From positions 331,541-395,540 of the forward strand of contig JAQMWT010000040.1 in the NCBI GenBank assembly GCA_029834535.1: a stretch of DNA of 64,000 nucleotides, written 5' to 3'. Position numbers and translations under genes: made by a program. This document shows, piece by piece, positions 29,530-40,198 of the stretch. The stretch's first letter is position 1, and every line of letters starts with the position of its first letter. The notes under the pieces are model-generated. The model had not been told where the DNA came from. It ran no database searches and saw only the letters and a list, made by a program, of their open reading frames with translations. Source of the DNA: Chrysophaeum taylorii (Eukaryota; Sar; Pelagophyceae; Pelagomonadales; Pelagomonadaceae).

Positions 29530-31932
29530 TTAGGGAGCCGCGTCGAAGAGGGTGCGCCTGGAGGAGAAGGAGATGGCGGTGGTGGAGGAGGGTACGAACC
29601 CAAAGAGGGTCGAGGCCTTTGCGCGAGCGTGGTGCGTTGCGTTGGACTCCGAGTTGCGGCGCTGGAGGAGGGGCGGGCGAGTGGAGGAAGAAGTTGATGA
29701 ATTCCGATGATAATTTTTGTGGGTGTCAAACGCGCGCGGGAGGTTGGCGACCTCGTCCCTCAAGTCGGCGAGGGTGCCGAGCCAGGCGTTCTTTGCTCTG
29801 GGCGAGTCGGCGCGGAGGACGACGACGCGTCCGACGGTCGTCTCGATCCGGAAGAGGGTGTCATCGTCGTTGTCGTCGAAGAGGAGGGTATCGTCGTCGT
29901 CGCAGTCGACGTCCTCGAGCTTGGATTCGTCGAGGTGTCGTGTCGAATAGGCGACGGAATCGTCGCACGGTTCGATCGCGGATATCTCGTCGTAGGCGAG
30001 ATCGTGGAGGAGTCGGCCCTTAGTTTCCTTGGTGGCGTCGGCGAGGAGCTGCTTTGATTTCGAGGTCGGGGGGCTGGAATTGGTCGAGAAAATGAAGGAG
30101 CGACGGCGCGACAGTTCCTGGCGCTGCCTGTCGAGGAGGGCGCGCGCCGACGAAGACGATTGCTGTTGTTGTTGTTGTTGTTGTTGTTGTTTTGTCGAGG
30201 ATGGTCGTCGCGCTACGAGGAGGAGGCGGTCCGAGAGCGCAAGGGCGCGGACGGGGCGGACCCCCACGCGGCCGCCCGTGGCCCCATACCTAATTTCCTC
30301 GAGCTGTCCCTCCTTGAGGAGCTTGCGCGTGGGGACGTCGAGGAGGGAGCCGAGCGATTCCGGCTCGAGGATCTGGACGAGTCTCTTGAAGGCGACGTCG
30401 CCCTGGAGGGTCTGGTCGACGTGTCTGAGGGCATCCTGGACCGCGTCGACGGCGAGTTCGGCGTCTTTCGCGTCGACGTGGTCGGCGGGGGTGAGGCGCA
30501 CGAGCTCGCCCAAGAGGCGCGCGTAATCGCGGAGGCGCTCGACCGGCGCCGACAACGCGCCCGAGACGTCGAGGTCGTCGTCGTCGAGGAGGCTCGACAA
30601 AAAGGCGCGGGCCTGGACCGTCTCCTGGAAGCGGCGCGCGTAGGCGGCGAACATCTTGAAGAAGGGTCCGAAACGCCGGAACACGTAGCCCGCGCGGCAC
30701 TCGTACAGGAGGTCGGAATCGTCGTCGAGCGATAAGCGGTGGCCGCGGTCGACGGCGCCCGTGGACAAGAGGCGTCGAGGTCGCGGCAACTGGGCGTCGA
30801 GGTCGGCACGGAGCTTTTGCGAGAGCTGGCTGAGCCCCTCGCACTCGGCGACCAGCTTGAGGACGTCCTGGACAAAGAAGCGCTGCTCGGGCGCGACGCG
30901 CGGCGTGTCCGTCTTGCGCCTCAGAGGCTGCGCGATGCGTTCGTCGAGGGTCCGCAGCCTCAGCGCAAACTCGTCCTCGGACCTCGCGATCTCGCGCACG
31001 ACGTTGGCGCGCGTCAAAAAGGCCTTGGAGACGCGGGTTTTCGAGGGCGGGAGGTACTTGCACTTGACGGCCGCGAGGAGCTCAGCCTCCGAGCCGCCCG
31101 AGCGCGACAGGAGAGCGTCGACTTCGCGGATCTTCGCGGGCTTCTTGGCCGCATAAATCGCGAAAATCTCCGCCCGGGCCGCAGCCTTGGACGCTGCCAG
31201 GACCGCCTGGTGCGCGACCTCGATGGCCACCGACGCGATCGGCGTCATAACCGGCTGATTTTCGTATTTGCGCTCGATAGCCTCGAGCAGCGCTTCCTCG
31301 TTGCCCGCGCCGCACCGATCGAGAAGCGCGTCGACGTGCGGCAGCTTGGCCGGGTTGTGTCGCTCGTAAAACTTACGCATCTCCCTCCGGATCTCCTCCC
31401 GCGACCGCGATCTGGCGCCCGCGGCGAGCGGACGCACGTTCGCCAGTCCGACTTCGCTCTCGACGCTTCCGTCGTCGTAGGCGACCGTAAACGTCGACCC
31501 GTCCCGCGACGTCGCCGCGATCTTACCCCGGTAGTAGATAGGCCCCGACTGCCACCGCGCCTCCACGGCAGCGCCGACCTCGTACCCAAACTCCTCCTCC
31601 GCCTCCTCCAACGCGAACAGGTCGTAACACAACAAACGCTCCCTCTCTTTCGCCATCACCGGCGGCGTCGACACCGACCGACGAATCTTGCGCGAGGGCC
31701 CGAACCGGAACCAAGACGTCTCCGCCGCCTCCATCCTCTCCTCGTCGTCCTGCCGCCGCCCGAGTCGAGCCACCCGCTCCGCGACCCGCCGACGCTCCGA
31801 CTCGACTTCCGACGCGAGCGGATCGTGCACGCTCAGCCTCACCGGCTCGGGTGACCTCTTTCTCTCCTTCTGCAGCCGCGCCATGCGCTCCGCGAGCGCC
31901 TGCCGCTCCAACCCGACCTCGGTCTCGATCAT
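29530..31932 (-). CDS. RhoGEF (DH-PH) protein with Tudor-like module and NPAK repeats
   Basis: The ATG at 31932 gives 800 residues; 21 further open codons begin at TTG. The N-terminal 100 residues are a charged helix. A Tudor/agenet-like module follows near 130-185 (VEARWQSGPIYYRGKI, then FTVAYDDGSVE). Two related 36-residue helical repeats come next, each with PAK-(I/L)-x-x-VDALL and ending in KY (about 195-235 and 265-310). The DH domain spans about 320-530, with the late helix PVERLRDYARLLGELVRLTP. A PH-like region split by a poly-Gln tract follows, ending in AKNAWLGTLADLRDEV. Such proteins activate Rho-family GTPases and act in cytoskeletal signalling. No catalytic-looking defect is seen. 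Confidence 0.8.
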   Translation of the reverse strand: MIETEVGLERQALAERMARLQKERKRSPEPVRLSVHDPLASEVESERRRVAERVARLGRRQDDEERMEAAETSWFRFGPSRKIRRSVSTPPVMAKERERLLCYDLFALEEAEEEFGYEVGAAVEARWQSGPIYYRGKIAATSRDGSTFTVAYDDGSVESEVGLANVRPLAAGARSRSREEIRREMRKFYERHNPAKLPHVDALLDRCGAGNEEALLEAIERKYENQPVMTPIASVAIEVAHQAVLAASKAAARAEIFAIYAAKKPAKIREVDALLSRSGGSEAELLAAVKCKYLPPSKTRVSKAFLTRANVVREIARSEDEFALRLRTLDERIAQPLRRKTDTPRVAPEQRFFVQDVLKLVAECEGLSQLSQKLRADLDAQLPRPRRLLSTGAVDRGHRLSLDDDSDLLYECRAGYVFRRFGPFFKMFAAYARRFQETVQARAFLSSLLDDDDLDVSGALSAPVERLRDYARLLGELVRLTPADHVDAKDAELAVDAVQDALRHVDQTLQGDVAFKRLVQILEPESLGSLLDVPTRKLLKEGQLEEIRYGATGGRVGVRPVRALALSDRLLLVARRPSSTKQQQQQQQQQQSSSSARALLDRQRQELSRRRSFIFSTNSSPPTSKSKQLLADATKETKGRLLHDLAYDEISAIEPCDDSVAYSTRHLDESKLEDVDCDDDDTLLFDDNDDDTLFRIETTVGRVVVLRADSPRAKNAWLGTLADLRDEVANLPRAFDTHKNYHRNSSTSSSTRPPLLQRRNSESNATHHARAKASTLFGFVPSSTTAISFSSRRTLFDAAP

Positions 31933-32279
31933 CTCCCTTCTAAGGACCCCATAAAGACTCCAGTCGAACTCCTCTGCCTTAAGAAAGTCAGGCAATCATT
32001 CTCTCGATAGGACATCCAAGAAAAGGGCAACTTCAACGGTCGTCAGTTTACTTACTTACTTTCTTCTGAAAAGGACCCGACCGGACTTTTCGGTGTCTAC
32101 CCACCCACCCACAACGGTACGTAGAGCTTATTTTTAGTTCATCCGGGTGGGGGGGGGAATCATCCCACCGCAACAGAAAAGTATACACTTGCTTATTATT
32201 AATGCGATCCGTTGTTGACCTTTTTAAAAAAGTGTTATGTCGTCGAATGCCGCGCGGCTGGCGGCTTGAATGTTGTTGT
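31933..32279. other. intergenic, nothing recognised
   Basis: It lies between RhoGEF and the PDZ gene. It has TTACTTACTTAC and CCCACCCACCCAC runs and an AT-rich patch at 32125-32240, but no gene. Confidence 0.5.
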
Positions 32280-33627
32280 TCAGACGACCGTCAGCTGAAA
32301 AGCCGGGGCATTGTGGTCGACGGCGGCGGACGCGCGCATGGTTCGAAACACCCGGAGGGCCTCGAGGCGCGCCCGCGCAGCGCTGGTGGTCGCCGTCACC
32401 TCGAGCGGCTTTGTGGTGGTCTCGGCGACGTGTGACGCGACAATGGAGAGAGTCCGGACCCGGGCCTGCCAGACGAGCGAGTAGCCGTAGAGATCCTCGA
32501 CGCCCGCGCTCCCGCACTGGAGCGAGAGGGCCGGGGCGTCGTCGAGGCAATCGCCCTCCTCCAAAACCAAGTCGAGCCGTCGAGTCGTTCGGAGGTCCTC
32601 GCGAAACAACCCGCCCGGAACGAGCGATCGGCGGAGCTCGTCGCCGCAGTAGACCCGGAGCGTCCCGAGGACGGTACAGTTCCGGACGCGGACCCGGAAC
32701 GAGCGGGTTTCTCCGAGACCCACCACAAAGGCTGCCGCGGGCTGATGCGAAGGAGGCACGCGCTCCGCGAGCCTCTCTTCGCCTTCGGTCTCGAACCTCC
32801 AGGTCTGTTGTTGCGCAGCTCCGCGGAATGTCAAGGCGAGGCCGTCCCCTGCCCGGCGCAAGCGCTGCAGAGTCGCGCCAAAGTCGTCCAGGTTGCGGAC
32901 CGGCGCGCCGTTGACGGCCGCGACGAGCAATCCCGCGCGGATCCTATCGTCGCGAGCCGCCTGGTACCCGGTTTGCACCGAGTGGACCACGATTCGGTCG
33001 CGGCTCGCCTCGTACTCGAGCTGCATGCCGAGGGGCTTGCCGATGTCGAAATCCACCGTGACCACCTCGGTGGTGGTGGTGGTGGTGGTGGTGGGTTCCT
33101 CGGAAGCGGTCCCTTCGGAAGCGATCGCGACGACATCGTCGCGGACGAGGCGAGCGCCGATCACCACCAAGACGTCCGCCTCGTCGTTTTGGCGCATCTG
33201 GCCGGTGGAAAGGCAGATCGTATGGGTCCCGCGGGGGCCGACCGTCGCATACGACAAGGCGCGCGTCAGCGTGTTCTGGCTCGCGTACAGATTCAACGAT
33301 TTGCTTTCGTGGTCGTTGACGCACCGCAACCACGGCCCGTAGCGGCTTTTCGATCCTTCTTCCTCCGATCTGCGACGCCGGCGCGTTCGCTGGATGTGGG
33401 CGGCCTCCGCGACGCCGCGCGCCTCCACGCTCAGGAGCCGGTGCAGCTCCGAAACGATCTCGTACTCGACCTCGCGCGGGTAGGTCGGGGGCGCCACCAC
33501 CGCGGGCTCCTCTTTTCTTGGGGATACCTCGACCCGCGACGCCTCGACCTGCCACTGGAGCTGCTGCAGCGACGCCGCCCCGCTCGCGTCGAGTTGCATA
33601 AACGGCGGCAACGACGGCAGCGCTTCC

Positions 33628-33629
<2 letters not shown>
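32280..33629 (-). CDS. PDZ-domain protein
   Basis: This single exon encodes 449 residues. Residues about 190-270 form a PDZ domain: DIGKPLGMQLEYEASRDRI (carboxylate loop in the variant form K-P-L-G-M-Q), then IVVHSVQTGYQAA, then GLLVAAVNGAPVRNLDDF. The preceding part has a basic RTRRRRRS cluster and a Thr run encoded by an ACC repeat. The C-terminal 160 residues are beta-rich (LGETRSFRVRVRNCTVLGTL, YGYSLVWQARVRTLS) and unrecognised. It is probably an adaptor that binds a C-terminal peptide. It follows the aminotransferase gene on the same strand. Confidence 0.7.
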
Positions 33630-33663
<34 letters not shown>

Positions 33664-33664
33664 T
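33630..33664. repeat. GATA tetranucleotide run
   Basis: About eight uninterrupted TAGA units begin directly after the initiating ATG of the PDZ gene, so they lie in its 5' leader. Confidence 0.9.
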
Positions 33665-33707
33665 ACTCATAAAGAGAACGAATATATAAGTCTAAAATGA
33701 TTCACTA

Positions 33708-35003
33708 TTATAATAACGACACGAGGTGAGGCTCCTGGGGGGGGGATAGGTCCTTCGTGACGAAGGCCTCGAGGGCGTCCATAGCCCGCGCGAGGAGGGG
33801 GCGCGAGGTGGCGTAGGAAATGCGGATGGCACCGGGCGCGCCGAAGGCGTCCCCCGGCACGAGCGCCAGGTTGCGAGCCTCGAGGAGCGCCGCGCAGAAG
33901 GCGGTCGACGTCTCGAGCGCCGACGACGGTCTTTTCTGGTGCGCCAAGCCCAGGCAAGGGGAGATATCGGGGAGGATGTAGAAGGCACCCTCCGGCGGGG
34001 GCGGGCACAAAATGCGAGGGCCCATCGCGACGAGCCTGGCGATCACGTAGTCGCGGCGCCGTTTGAATTCGCGAACGTGGTGATCCAGCGCGTCGTCGGG
34101 GAGATCCAAGGCGGCGAGACCGGCCGCCTGCGAGATCGAAGAGGCGCAGCTAGTGAGCTGGCCCTGGATTTTGGCGGCGACGGCGGCGACGGGGCGGGGG
34201 GCGGCGAGGTAGCCGAGGCGGTAGCCCGTCATCGCGTAGGCCTTCGAAAAGCCATTGATCACCACCGTCCTTCGAAAGATGTCCTCCCCGAGGGCCGCGA
34301 AGGAGGTGTGGGGCGTCGTTTCGTAATGCAAGCGCTCGTAGATCTCGTCGGCGACGACGAACGTTTCGGGAAATCCTTCGAGCACGTCCGCGATCTCCCG
34401 GAGGTCGGCGGCGCCCAGACACGCCCCCGTCGGGTTGCAGGGGTTGCAGAGGACGAGGAGCTTGGTGCGGTTGGTCATCGCGGCCCGGAGCGAGCTCGCG
34501 CGGAGCTTGTATCCGTTCTCGAGCGTCGTCTCGACTACGACGGGCGTCGCGCCGGCGAGCTTAGCGATCTCGGGGTACGAGACCCAGTAGGGCGCCGGGA
34601 TCACGACCTCGTCCCCCGGCCCGCAGAGCGCGAGGACGGTCTCGTAGACGGCTTGCTTGGCGCCGTTGGTAACGACGATCTCGCTCGCCTCGTAACGCGT
34701 GCCCTTGCGGCGAGCGAGGTGCGCCGCAATCTTCGTGCGTAAAGCGAGCGTCCCGGCGACGTCGGTGTACCGCGTCTCGGTGCGCGCGGCCTCCTGCGTC
34801 GCCCGCACGACGGCTTGGGGCGGCGCGAAATCGGGCTCCCCGACGCTCAGCGACACGACGTCTTCGCCCGCGGCGATCATGCGCTGGGTCAGCGCGTGGA
34901 TCTCGATCGTCTTCGAGGGTGCGAGCCCCCGCGCGAGTGCCGAGAACTCGACGCAACGCGCGACCCACAACAACCGGCTCATCATCATCATCAACAACAA
35001 CAT
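33708..35003 (-). CDS. prokaryote-type (class I) aspartate/prephenate aminotransferase
   Basis: The ATG at 35003 gives 431 residues. An N-terminal Met/Leu-rich hydrophobic segment of about 20 residues is absent from bacterial homologues, so it is a likely signal or organelle-targeting sequence. The enzyme body is complete: SVGEPDF, the VVTNGAKQAVYE segment, CNPCNPTG, VADEIYERLHY and PLP lysine SKAYAMTGYRLGY. RISYATS near the C-terminus carries the substrate carboxylate Arg. This is the Thermus-type I-b subgroup, found in plant and algal plastids, where it makes arogenate and aspartate. The start codon choice is loose because the leader is a run of ATG/TTG codons. Confidence 0.88.
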   Translation of the reverse strand: MLLLMMMMSRLLWVARCVEFSALARGLAPSKTIEIHALTQRMIAAGEDVVSLSVGEPDFAPPQAVVRATQEAARTETRYTDVAGTLALRTKIAAHLARRKGTRYEASEIVVTNGAKQAVYETVLALCGPGDEVVIPAPYWVSYPEIAKLAGATPVVVETTLENGYKLRASSLRAAMTNRTKLLVLCNPCNPTGACLGAADLREIADVLEGFPETFVVADEIYERLHYETTPHTSFAALGEDIFRRTVVINGFSKAYAMTGYRLGYLAAPRPVAAVAAKIQGQLTSCASSISQAAGLAALDLPDDALDHHVREFKRRRDYVIARLVAMGPRILCPPPPEGAFYILPDISPCLGLAHQKRPSSALETSTAFCAALLEARNLALVPGDAFGAPGAIRISYATSRPLLARAMDALEAFVTKDLSPPQEPHLVSLL

Positions 35004-35048
35004 CACCGCGACGACGACGACGACGACAATAAAAAAAAAACTTTTTTT

Positions 35049-36608
35049 TTACGTCGATTTGAAGGCTTCCAAAAAGGCCGCCAGGGCCTCGACATCCTGG
35101 AAGGTGGAGAGGTAGCCGATCGAGGCGCGGAGGCTGCCCGTTGGGACCATGACGGAGAGGTCGGGGGTCGCGCACCAGGCCGAGGCGCCAGGGTCCGAGG
35201 CGAAGGAGACCTCGGCCCCCAGCTGACTCGCGGGGCACGCGACAAAGGCGGGACCCTGGCCGCAGCCCTGGAGAGAGGCGTCGTTGGCAAGGTGGTTGAG
35301 CGCCGTCGGCGGGAGGCCGAGGGCGTCGTAGGCAGCGCCGGGGTTGCACTCGGCCCCCGCGCGGACGTGAATTCCGGCTTTAGCAGCGGCTTCCATAACG
35401 TCGACGTGCGAGACGAGGTCGCCGTCGCTTTTCCGGACGTTGAAGTTGACGACGGGGCCCTTGGTCGAACCGCGGCGGTCCTCGGGGCCGTAGACTACCA
35501 CGAGGAGTTCGCCGTTCGCATGTCTCAACGCGCGGAGGCGGTCGTCGAGGTAGTCGGCGAGCGTCTTTACGTGCTTCTGGATCTCGCGAGGGCCGCCGAC
35601 GCGCGAAAGCGCGTTGAAGCCGTGTCGCAGCATTGCGATCCCCAAAAACGAGACCGTCCCGTCTTCGAATCGCTCGCAAATCCGCGATTTGAGGACCCTG
35701 AGGTCGTCTTCGGGAGCTCGGCCCGCGCCGGCGAGCGAGACGCTGCCGCCCCCCCAGTAGCACTTGGTCAGCTCTTCGGCCGTCGCGCGGCGCGCCACCA
35801 AGGCCCCCACTCCCGTCGGGGCGCCAAAGAGCTTGTAAAAGGACAGCGTCGCGAAGTCGACGGGCGTTTTGGTGAGGTTGATCGGGTGCGTCGCGGCGAG
35901 CTTGGCGACGTCGACGAGCGCGCGCCATCGAGTTTGCCTCGCCACGACCTCCGCTGCCCACTCCATCGGAAACATCTCGCCCGCGAAATTTTCCTCGCCG
36001 GGGTACGCGAACAAGCTCAGTTCTTCGGTCCCTCCCAAATCAGCGAGCCAGGCCTCGACGTCCCCGGGCTCGACGGCCGAAGCTCGAGCGCCTCGTTCTC
36101 TCGCGACGTCGCGAATGCCCAGCACCGAATTATGATTTTGCACCAAGTACTTGAATTCGCCGCCCGGTCTCCACGGAAAGGTCTCGGCGACGAGCCGCAG
36201 CGAGTCGGTGCAGGATCGCGTGAAAATGACTTCGTACTCGTCGGGAGACGCTCCGAGGTATTCTAGAATTTGCAACCGCGCGGCCTCGACTGCCTCGGTC
36301 GACCGCGTCGACGACGCGCTCAGGGAATGCGGGTTTCCGTAGAGGGTACCCTTGAGGTCGCCGGCGATCTCGTCGATCTGGGACTCGGTGTACAGCGCGG
36401 ACGCGGCCCAGTCGAGGTATGTATCTCCCGCGAGTCGACCCCCGAGCTCCTTGGACACGAACGCATCAAAACTCGTGTTTAGGCTCTCGCGGTACCCGTA
36501 CTCTCCGCCGAACGTGTCCAAGAACGCGTCTTTGCGTTCCTCGTCGGCGCCGCCAAAGACGACGACGACGACGACGACGCCAACCAAGAAGAAGAGTTGT
36601 TTTTTCAT
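35049..36608 (-). CDS. MOCOS-N-like class V aminotransferase/cysteine desulfurase
   Basis: This frame encodes 519 residues. It opens with a strong signal peptide ([20 protein letters not shown]). The class V PLP fold follows: [46 protein letters not shown], and PLP Lys in [31 protein letters not shown] carries the candidate sulfur-accepting Cys. These match the N-terminal half of molybdenum cofactor sulfurase, but the C-terminal MOSC half is missing. A secretory or plastid address is also unusual for a Moco sulfurase. It could instead be a lumenal desulfurase or another PLP enzyme. It is head-to-head with the double hydrolase gene. Confidence 0.75.
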   Translation of the reverse strand: MKKQLFFLVGVVVVVVVFGGADEERKDAFLDTFGGEYGYRESLNTSFDAFVSKELGGRLAGDTYLDWAASALYTESQIDEIAGDLKGTLYGNPHSLSASSTRSTEAVEAARLQILEYLGASPDEYEVIFTRSCTDSLRLVAETFPWRPGGEFKYLVQNHNSVLGIRDVARERGARASAVEPGDVEAWLADLGGTEELSLFAYPGEENFAGEMFPMEWAAEVVARQTRWRALVDVAKLAATHPINLTKTPVDFATLSFYKLFGAPTGVGALVARRATAEELTKCYWGGGSVSLAGAGRAPEDDLRVLKSRICERFEDGTVSFLGIAMLRHGFNALSRVGGPREIQKHVKTLADYLDDRLRALRHANGELLVVVYGPEDRRGSTKGPVVNFNVRKSDGDLVSHVDVMEAAAKAGIHVRAGAECNPGAAYDALGLPPTALNHLANDASLQGCGQGPAFVACPASQLGAEVSFASDPGASAWCATPDLSVMVPTGSLRASIGYLSTFQDVEALAAFLEAFKST

Positions 36609-36677
36609 GAATGGAATGAATTTAGCGCGTTCTCTCTCTCATCATCAAGGCTGGTGCAATTTCTACTTGAACTTATT
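36609..36677. promoter_or_regulatory. 69-bp head-to-head promoter interval
   Basis: Only 69 bp separate the MOCOS-N-like ATG (minus) from the double isochorismatase ATG (plus). CT and TC runs lie at 36631-36645. Shared regulation is inferred. Confidence 0.4.
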
Positions 36678-38108
36678 ATGAAGATTGAGGCGACGCCCTA
36701 CGCCTGGCCCTGCGGGGAGGACCCCCTCGAGGCCTCGACGACGGCGCTGATCCTGATCGACATGCAAACCGACTTCTGCGGGAAGGGCGGCTACGTCGAC
36801 GCCATGGGCTACGACATCTCGCTGACGCGAGCCCCAATCAAAGCGTTGCAAAAGGTGCTCGCGGTCGCGCGCGAGAAGGGCCTCCTGGTGCTCCACACGC
36901 GCGAGGGCCATCGGCCGAGCCTGATCGACCTGCCCGCCAACAAAAAATGGCGGAGCGAGTCGATCGGCGCGGGGATCGGGTCGTCCGGACCTCGCGGTCG
37001 CGTCCTAACGCGCGGCGAACCCGGCTGGGACCTCATTCCCGAGCTCTACCCGCTGCCGCACGAGGATATCGTCGACAAACCCGGCAAAGGAACCTTCGTC
37101 GCGACGGACCTCGAGCTGATTTTGCGGAACCAGGGAATATCGAGGGTTATCGTCGGCGGCATTACGACGGACGTCTGCGTTCATACGACGATGCGAGAGG
37201 GCAACGATCGCGGCTTTGAGTTTTTGTTGATCGAGGACGGCACGGCCGCGACCGACCCTGGAAACCACGCGAGCGCCTTGAAGATGGTGCACATGCAGGG
37301 AGGGGTCTTCGGAGCGACCGCCTCGTCGGACAATATTTGCTCCGTCTTGGAGACGCTCGCGGAGCGCCCTCCCCGGAACGCCGCCGCCGTGCGCTGGCCG
37401 CCGCCGCCTTTCCTCTTTCCTTCGCTCCCCGATCGTACGGACGTTGCGGTCGACGCCGAGCCAGCATTATTCCGTTTCAACCGAGGCAACGTCGCCCTAG
37501 TCATGATCGACTGGCAGCGCGACTTCCTCGACGCGGACGGCTTTGGCGCCTCGTTGGGCAACGACGTCTCCGTGCTCGCGCCGGCCTTGGGGCCCGCGAA
37601 GAAGGCGCTCGAGGGCGCGCGCGCCGCGGGCATCCCCGTCGTCCACACGCTCGAGGCCCACGCCCCAGATCTCGCCGATCTCGCGCCGGCTAAGAAGACG
37701 CGCTGTCCGGCCGTCGGCACCCGGATCGCGGCCGACCGCGGCCGCATCCTCGTACGCGGCGAACCCGGCAACGCGATCGTCGACGATCTCAAACCCCTTC
37801 CGGCCGAGATCCTCGTGCACAAACCGGGAAAGGGCGCCTTCTACAATACCAAACTCGCGAACCATCTCTCGACCTTGCGCGCGTCGCACCTCGTTTTCAC
37901 GGGAATCACAACGGAGGTCTGCGTCCAGACCACCGTCCGCGAGGCCGCCGACCGAGGTTTCGTCTGCCTCGTCCTCCGCGATGCCACCGCTTCCTACTTT
38001 CCCGCCTTCAAGCAAGCCACCCTCGACATGCTCAAGAGCCAGAACGCCATAGTCGCCTCCGTAACCGACACTTCGCACTTTCTCAACGCCCTCGACTGTT
38101 CCACCTAA
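36678..38108 (+). CDS. tandem-fused double isochorismatase-family hydrolase
   Basis: The ATG at 36678 gives 476 residues, twice the usual 190-240. Domain 1 (about 18-230) has Asp28 in [12 protein letters not shown], Lys134 in VDKPGKGTF and Cys167 in [16 protein letters not shown]. Domain 2 (about 268-470) has Asp278 in [10 protein letters not shown], Lys382 in [12 protein letters not shown] and Cys415 in [15 protein letters not shown]. Both Asp-Lys-Cys triads are intact, so both halves should hydrolyse. The domain spacing and motifs are closest to the biuret/ureidoacrylate amidohydrolase side of the family, suggesting a nitrogen-salvage amide substrate. The substrate itself is inferred. A short Pro-rich linker joins the domains. 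No targeting peptide is seen. Confidence 0.88.
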   Translation: MKIEATPYAWPCGEDPLEASTTALILIDMQTDFCGKGGYVDAMGYDISLTRAPIKALQKVLAVAREKGLLVLHTREGHRPSLIDLPANKKWRSESIGAGIGSSGPRGRVLTRGEPGWDLIPELYPLPHEDIVDKPGKGTFVATDLELILRNQGISRVIVGGITTDVCVHTTMREGNDRGFEFLLIEDGTAATDPGNHASALKMVHMQGGVFGATASSDNICSVLETLAERPPRNAAAVRWPPPPFLFPSLPDRTDVAVDAEPALFRFNRGNVALVMIDWQRDFLDADGFGASLGNDVSVLAPALGPAKKALEGARAAGIPVVHTLEAHAPDLADLAPAKKTRCPAVGTRIAADRGRILVRGEPGNAIVDDLKPLPAEILVHKPGKGAFYNTKLANHLSTLRASHLVFTGITTEVCVQTTVREAADRGFVCLVLRDATASYFPAFKQATLDMLKSQNAIVASVTDTSHFLNALDCST

Positions 38109-40198
38109 TTTTTTCTAATTCACCGACGAAGCGAATTATTTTTACGCGACACGCATTATGCCCGGTCTCTGTTGTTGTTGTTGTTGTTATATCCCCGATG
38201 TACATACGAGAGACGACATTCGCCTGTTGTCTGTCTCTCGACCACCCCGATGCGACGACTCTTCTTGGCCGGCTCCGCTCTTGGCTTCGGCTTCCTTCTT
38301 GCTGGCCAAAAAAAAAAGAGCTCGTGCGCTACTTCGTGGTGATAGCCACTTACTATCATCCCATTTGTCAGCACCACGCGCGCTGCGCTTTTTTAGATTA
38401 TTATTATCCGACGGACTCCTTCCTTCATGACAAAATCATGTCCATGGGGGTGCGTCGGAAGCGGAGTGCCGCGCAGGGGGGGCACAAGACGCGACCACCC
38501 TTCCGGAATTGCGGTCACCCCGTGAGCTTCCTTCTTCTTCTAAGGTCGGCGGAGTCGCTGCCGAGCCGATGTGATATCCGACGGCTCAACGAAGACACTA
38601 CTGCGCAAAGAAAAAGAAACACGTATGAAGAATGAATGCGCGATTGATTCCATCCATTGGGGCGCTCAACTTCGCGCCAATATCATCCATCCATCCATCC
38701 AGAAAGAAAGAAAGAAAGAAAGAAAGGGGGGGGCTCGCGGGTCTTCTTATCCGAGATCTTGATGCGAGTGACCCCGCGACGATGGAGGTGCCTTGAATAG
38801 ACAAATCCTCCACAGCTTAGCTTTGCGCAGTGGAAAGTGCAGAAGAACTCCTGCTCGTCTAAGTGTTTCGTCTCCTGCGTAATCGCGAAGTAAATCGGTA
38901 GCTACCCGAATCTTGCCTAGTGCACACAGGATAGTGTTTTTTTCCTTTGAATCCTCGACTATCTCAAAAAGGAGTGGACGACTTACCTGGAGGACAGAGC
39001 GGACTCAACTAAATCGTTCGCGGAGCTCTCGAGGCACATTCGCTTGGGGCGGCTCACATCAGGTGGAGCTGGCATGGCGCAATTCAAATCGCAGCCCACC
39101 GTGTCTCCTTGGACCTCGGAGAACAAAGTGCTCGGACGAACGTCAAGCTGCTGGTTGGGCTCTCCGAATATCTAATGTCATTCATCACGACCTTCGTCCG
39201 GAAGGCATCACGCGACGCCGACCTCGGAGCGAGAATTAAGATTCCAGCGATCGATTTTGACGACCATGCAGTAATTTCAGGTCATTTTTTGACGACGAGA
39301 AAGTATGCACCTAAATGTTTCGAATGACCACAGCTTTGAGGTGGGCGCATGGAGCGCCATCTTCTTTCTCCAACTCACACAAGCACGTTGAAGTCGGGCG
39401 CGTCGATAGCGCCTCTTACCGGACTCTCGAGCTAGCTGGTCTCGCGGCTCGTAACGTAGCACCACGATGGAGTCGAGAGTGTTTTTTGCGGTTTTCGCCG
39501 CACAGACGCGAGACGCGACCTCAGCTTGCTTGCAACAATCGTGAGGCAAAAAAAAAGTGGTGTGACACGATTTGTAGGGTACAACTCACAGGCTCAATTG
39601 CCAGACTCGTGGAGCACGGAGGAAGAGAAGGAACAGAAAGCCGCTGAGGACGGCGAGTTATGTATGGCAAGCAACTCCCACGCTCAAAGAACCATAATGA
39701 AGAATTGCAAAGGGAGAGAAAGAAGTAAAGACCACGGTGGACGGCGAAGAAAGAGTAGAACAGTGCACAGGGCGCAAGGCAGAAGAAGAGAGCAAAAGAC
39801 ATGTAGGAGAAAGGTAAAAAACGAAGAGGAGTATGTGCAAGCAAAGGAAGAAGAAAGGTGGCCCCCAAGGATGAGCCTGGCGAGCACAGAGAGATAGATT
39901 TAGTTAGTGGCAAGACTATACGCTATGAATCGATCGCTGCACAATGCCATACGTCCCGTATTATTGCCGCCATACCTCGTTCCGAGTGAGGCGGCCGAGT
40001 GTCTTCAGAACGCATATCTTCCGTCGACAATGATGGCTCGAAAATCCGCCGGCACTGGGCATTTCAGTTAGTACAAGTCGCGCGTACAGTTGCGTTTACG
40101 AGCGAAGCTCTTACTGGCGTGTTCTTAATGGACGAGAGATCTCGGCGTCGAAGGCGAAATATTCCATGTCCGCCGCTGTGTTCACAGGCGGCCGATGT
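38109..40198. other. 2-kb gene-free island
   Basis: It contains TTG repeats (38170-38187), a CATC run and GAAA run (38686-38727), and many short frames of poor quality. Nothing is convincing. A purine-rich patch with GCAACTCCCA(C)GCTC near 39670 weakly matches 19156-19175, perhaps an old repeat. Confidence 0.5.

Noticed and set aside
29239-29729. Cys/Gly/Leu-rich frames over the CAG array
   Set aside because: Products of a trinucleotide repeat read in different frames.
34815-36266. 483-codon plus-strand frame over two PLP-enzyme genes
   Set aside because: It spans two real minus-strand genes and their gap and has no domain signature.
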